The position numbers and the translations under genes were made by a program. Below, piece after piece: positions 12,829 to 13,866 of a DNA stretch of 13,866 nucleotides (within the stretch, counting starts at the first letter, position 1; each line of letters opens with the position of its first letter). The notes below the pieces were generated by a model. That model did not search any database and was not told the origin of the DNA. It was given only the letters and a program-made list of their open reading frames with translations. Origin of the DNA: DASPTH01 sp035623515 (GTDB taxonomy: Bacteria > Actinomycetota > Acidimicrobiia > IMCC26256 > DASPTH01); the NCBI GenBank assembly GCA_035623515.1, contig DASPTH010000335.1:1-13866 (forward strand), read 5' to 3'.

Positions 12829-12898
12829 CGGGTGTCGGGATCGAACCGACGACATCTTCTTTACAAGAGAAGTGCTCTGCCAACTGAGCTAACCCGGC
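12826..12898 (-). tRNA. trnT: tRNA-Thr (anticodon TGT)
   Basis: The minus strand folds as a full cloverleaf. The acceptor is GCCGGGT with ACCCGGC (7 bp), the D stem is GCTC with GAGC, and the anticodon stem is CTTCT with AGAAG around CTTGTAA (anticodon TGT, decoding ACA and related Thr codons). A 5-base variable region follows, then T stem GTCGG with CCGAC and loop TTCGATC. The discriminator is T, and CCA is not encoded. A TAGCCT at 12908-12913 on the same strand could be the -10 element, with a start 2-4 bases before the mature 5' end. Confidence 0.97.
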
Positions 12899-13007
12899 GG
12901 GCTGCTCAGGCTACTGCGGTCACGACCGAGTTCTGTGCGACATCCAACGCGTGGAGCCACCCCGGCTCAGTTGGTAGAAATGGGAGCCACCCAGCCGAGG
13001 CGATGAC

Positions 13008-13866
13008 ATGACACGCGACGACGAAACGCACGAGGGGCGCACTGCCGACTTCGACGTGGTGGTGGTCGGTGCCGGCTTTGCCGGCCTGTACGCCCTCCAC
13101 CGGCTGCGCGAGCTCGGTCTCTCCGCCGTCGCGTTCGAGGCGGGCGACGGCGTCGGCGGCACGTGGTACTGGAACCGTTACCCGGGCGCGCGCTGCGACG
13201 TCGAGAGCATCGAGTACTCCTTCAGCTTCTCGCCGGAGATCGAGCAGGAGTGGGACTGGACCGACCTGATGCCGTCGCAGCCGGAGGTCGAGCGCTACCT
13301 CAACTTCGTGTGCGACCGTCTCGATCTGCGGCGCGAGATCCGCTTCTCCACCCGCGTCACCCGGATGACCTTCGACGAACCGCGGGCCATCTGGTCGGTC
13401 GAGACCGACGCCGGCGATGTGGTGACCGCGCCCTTCGTCATCGCGGCGACCGGGTGCCTGTCGGCCCCGCTCGAGCCGGACATCCCCGGCGTCTCGTCGT
13501 TCGAGGGCGTCTCGCTCTACACCAACCGCTTCCCGAAGGAAGGCTTCGACTTCACCGGCAAGCGGGTGGGCGTGATCGGCACGGGCTCCTCCGGTGTGCA
13601 GTGCATCCCGGTGATCGCCGAGCAGGCTGACCGTCTGTACGTGTTCCAACGGTCGGCCGCGTACACCTTCCCGTCGAGCGCACGCCCACTGGAGCCGAGC
13701 GAGCTCGCCGAGCTCAAGGCGATGTACCCGGAGATCCGCCGCCAACAGCAGGCGTCGCCGGCCGGGGCGGTCCGCCTGAGCGCGTTCGCCGCACTGTTCC
13801 AGCCCTCGAGGGGCGAGATCCTCGACACGCCGTACGAGGAGCAACTGCGGGTACTCGACGAGCACG
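13008..13866 (+). CDS. FAD/NADPH flavin monooxygenase, Baeyer-Villiger-like (partial, 3' end outside window)
   Basis: The first 286 residues are present. The FAD-binding motif GAGFAGL (21-27) and GGTWYWNRYPGARCD (50-64) are typical of Baeyer-Villiger monooxygenases, as is the NADPH-binding GTGSSG (191-196). The fingerprint normally written FxGxxxHxxxWP appears as FEGVSLYTNRFP (165-176), with Tyr171 for His and Phe175 for Trp. The enzyme would insert oxygen next to a ketone, or oxidise a heteroatom, using NADPH and O2; the substitutions make the reaction less certain. ATG 13008 has GAGG seven bases upstream and is preferred to the out-of-frame ATG at 13003. The gene is divergent from tRNA-Thr. 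The leader 12899-13007 holds a repeated ggagccaccc (12953-12962, 12983-12992). Confidence 0.88.
   Translation, partial: MTRDDETHEGRTADFDVVVVGAGFAGLYALHRLRELGLSAVAFEAGDGVGGTWYWNRYPGARCDVESIEYSFSFSPEIEQEWDWTDLMPSQPEVERYLNFVCDRLDLRREIRFSTRVTRMTFDEPRAIWSVETDAGDVVTAPFVIAATGCLSAPLEPDIPGVSSFEGVSLYTNRFPKEGFDFTGKRVGVIGTGSSGVQCIPVIAEQADRLYVFQRSAAYTFPSSARPLEPSELAELKAMYPEIRRQQQASPAGAVRLSAFAALFQPSRGEILDTPYEEQLRVLDEH

Noticed and set aside
12689..12883. A 64-residue minus-strand frame spanning the tRNA-Thr gene
   Set aside because: It covers the tRNA gene and the repeats; this is a typical spurious frame.
12826..12898. tRNA-Thr as an integration site for a genomic island
   Set aside because: I found no integrase gene and no second copy of the tRNA 3' end within the window. 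The nearby repeats match the tRNA flank, not the tRNA itself.

Overview
This is a gene-dense, high-GC segment of a bacterial chromosome. It most likely comes from an actinobacterium. The clues are a CysO-type sulfur carrier ending PAVAGG, a GT81 glucosyl-3-phosphoglycerate synthase, a DUF3263 gene overlapping a LytR_C-domain gene, frequent GTG/TTG starts and weak or leaderless initiation signals. A lineage near Acidimicrobiia is my guess and is untested. I see no mobile element, CRISPR array or rRNA.

Layout. 1-94: tail of an unidentified + strand gene. 111-287: three copies of a 63-bp-period minisatellite. 287-1813 (-): a threonine-synthase-like PLP enzyme followed by a CysO-like sulfur carrier, preceded by a clear S-box (SAM) riboswitch at 1905-1989. 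2093-2995 (+): gpgS. 3072-3359 (+): a DUF1330 protein. 3360-4391 (-): glycerate kinase. 4437-7090 (+): a TreT-type GT4 and an OtsA-type GT20, translationally coupled. 7074-9776 (-): Zn-dependent alcohol dehydrogenase, DUF3263, LytR_C protein and OtsB, in transcription order. 9884-10156 (+): a small unknown protein. 10213-12603 (+): a polytopic membrane protein fused to a PI-PLC X-type domain. 12604-12825: a structured repeat region. 12826-12898 (-): tRNA-Thr(TGT). 13008 to the end (+): a flavin monooxygenase with altered Baeyer-Villiger fingerprint residues, cut by the window.

How the genes fit together. 2093-7859 reads as a sugar osmolyte/storage island. GpgS uses 3-phosphoglycerate plus NDP-glucose, glycerate kinase supplies phosphoglycerate, TreT makes trehalose directly from NDP-glucose and glucose, and OtsA/OtsB form the trehalose-6-phosphate route. 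The DUF3263-LytR_C pair and the membrane PI-PLC protein point to the cell envelope.

The most interesting unit is the SAM riboswitch placed before a threonine-synthase-like gene and a CysO-like gene. SAM-repressed control would be odd for plain threonine synthesis. It suggests the enzyme and the thiocarboxylate carrier may act together in sulfur amino acid (homocysteine or methionine) metabolism. That function is inference; the riboswitch and the gene identities are read directly from the sequence.
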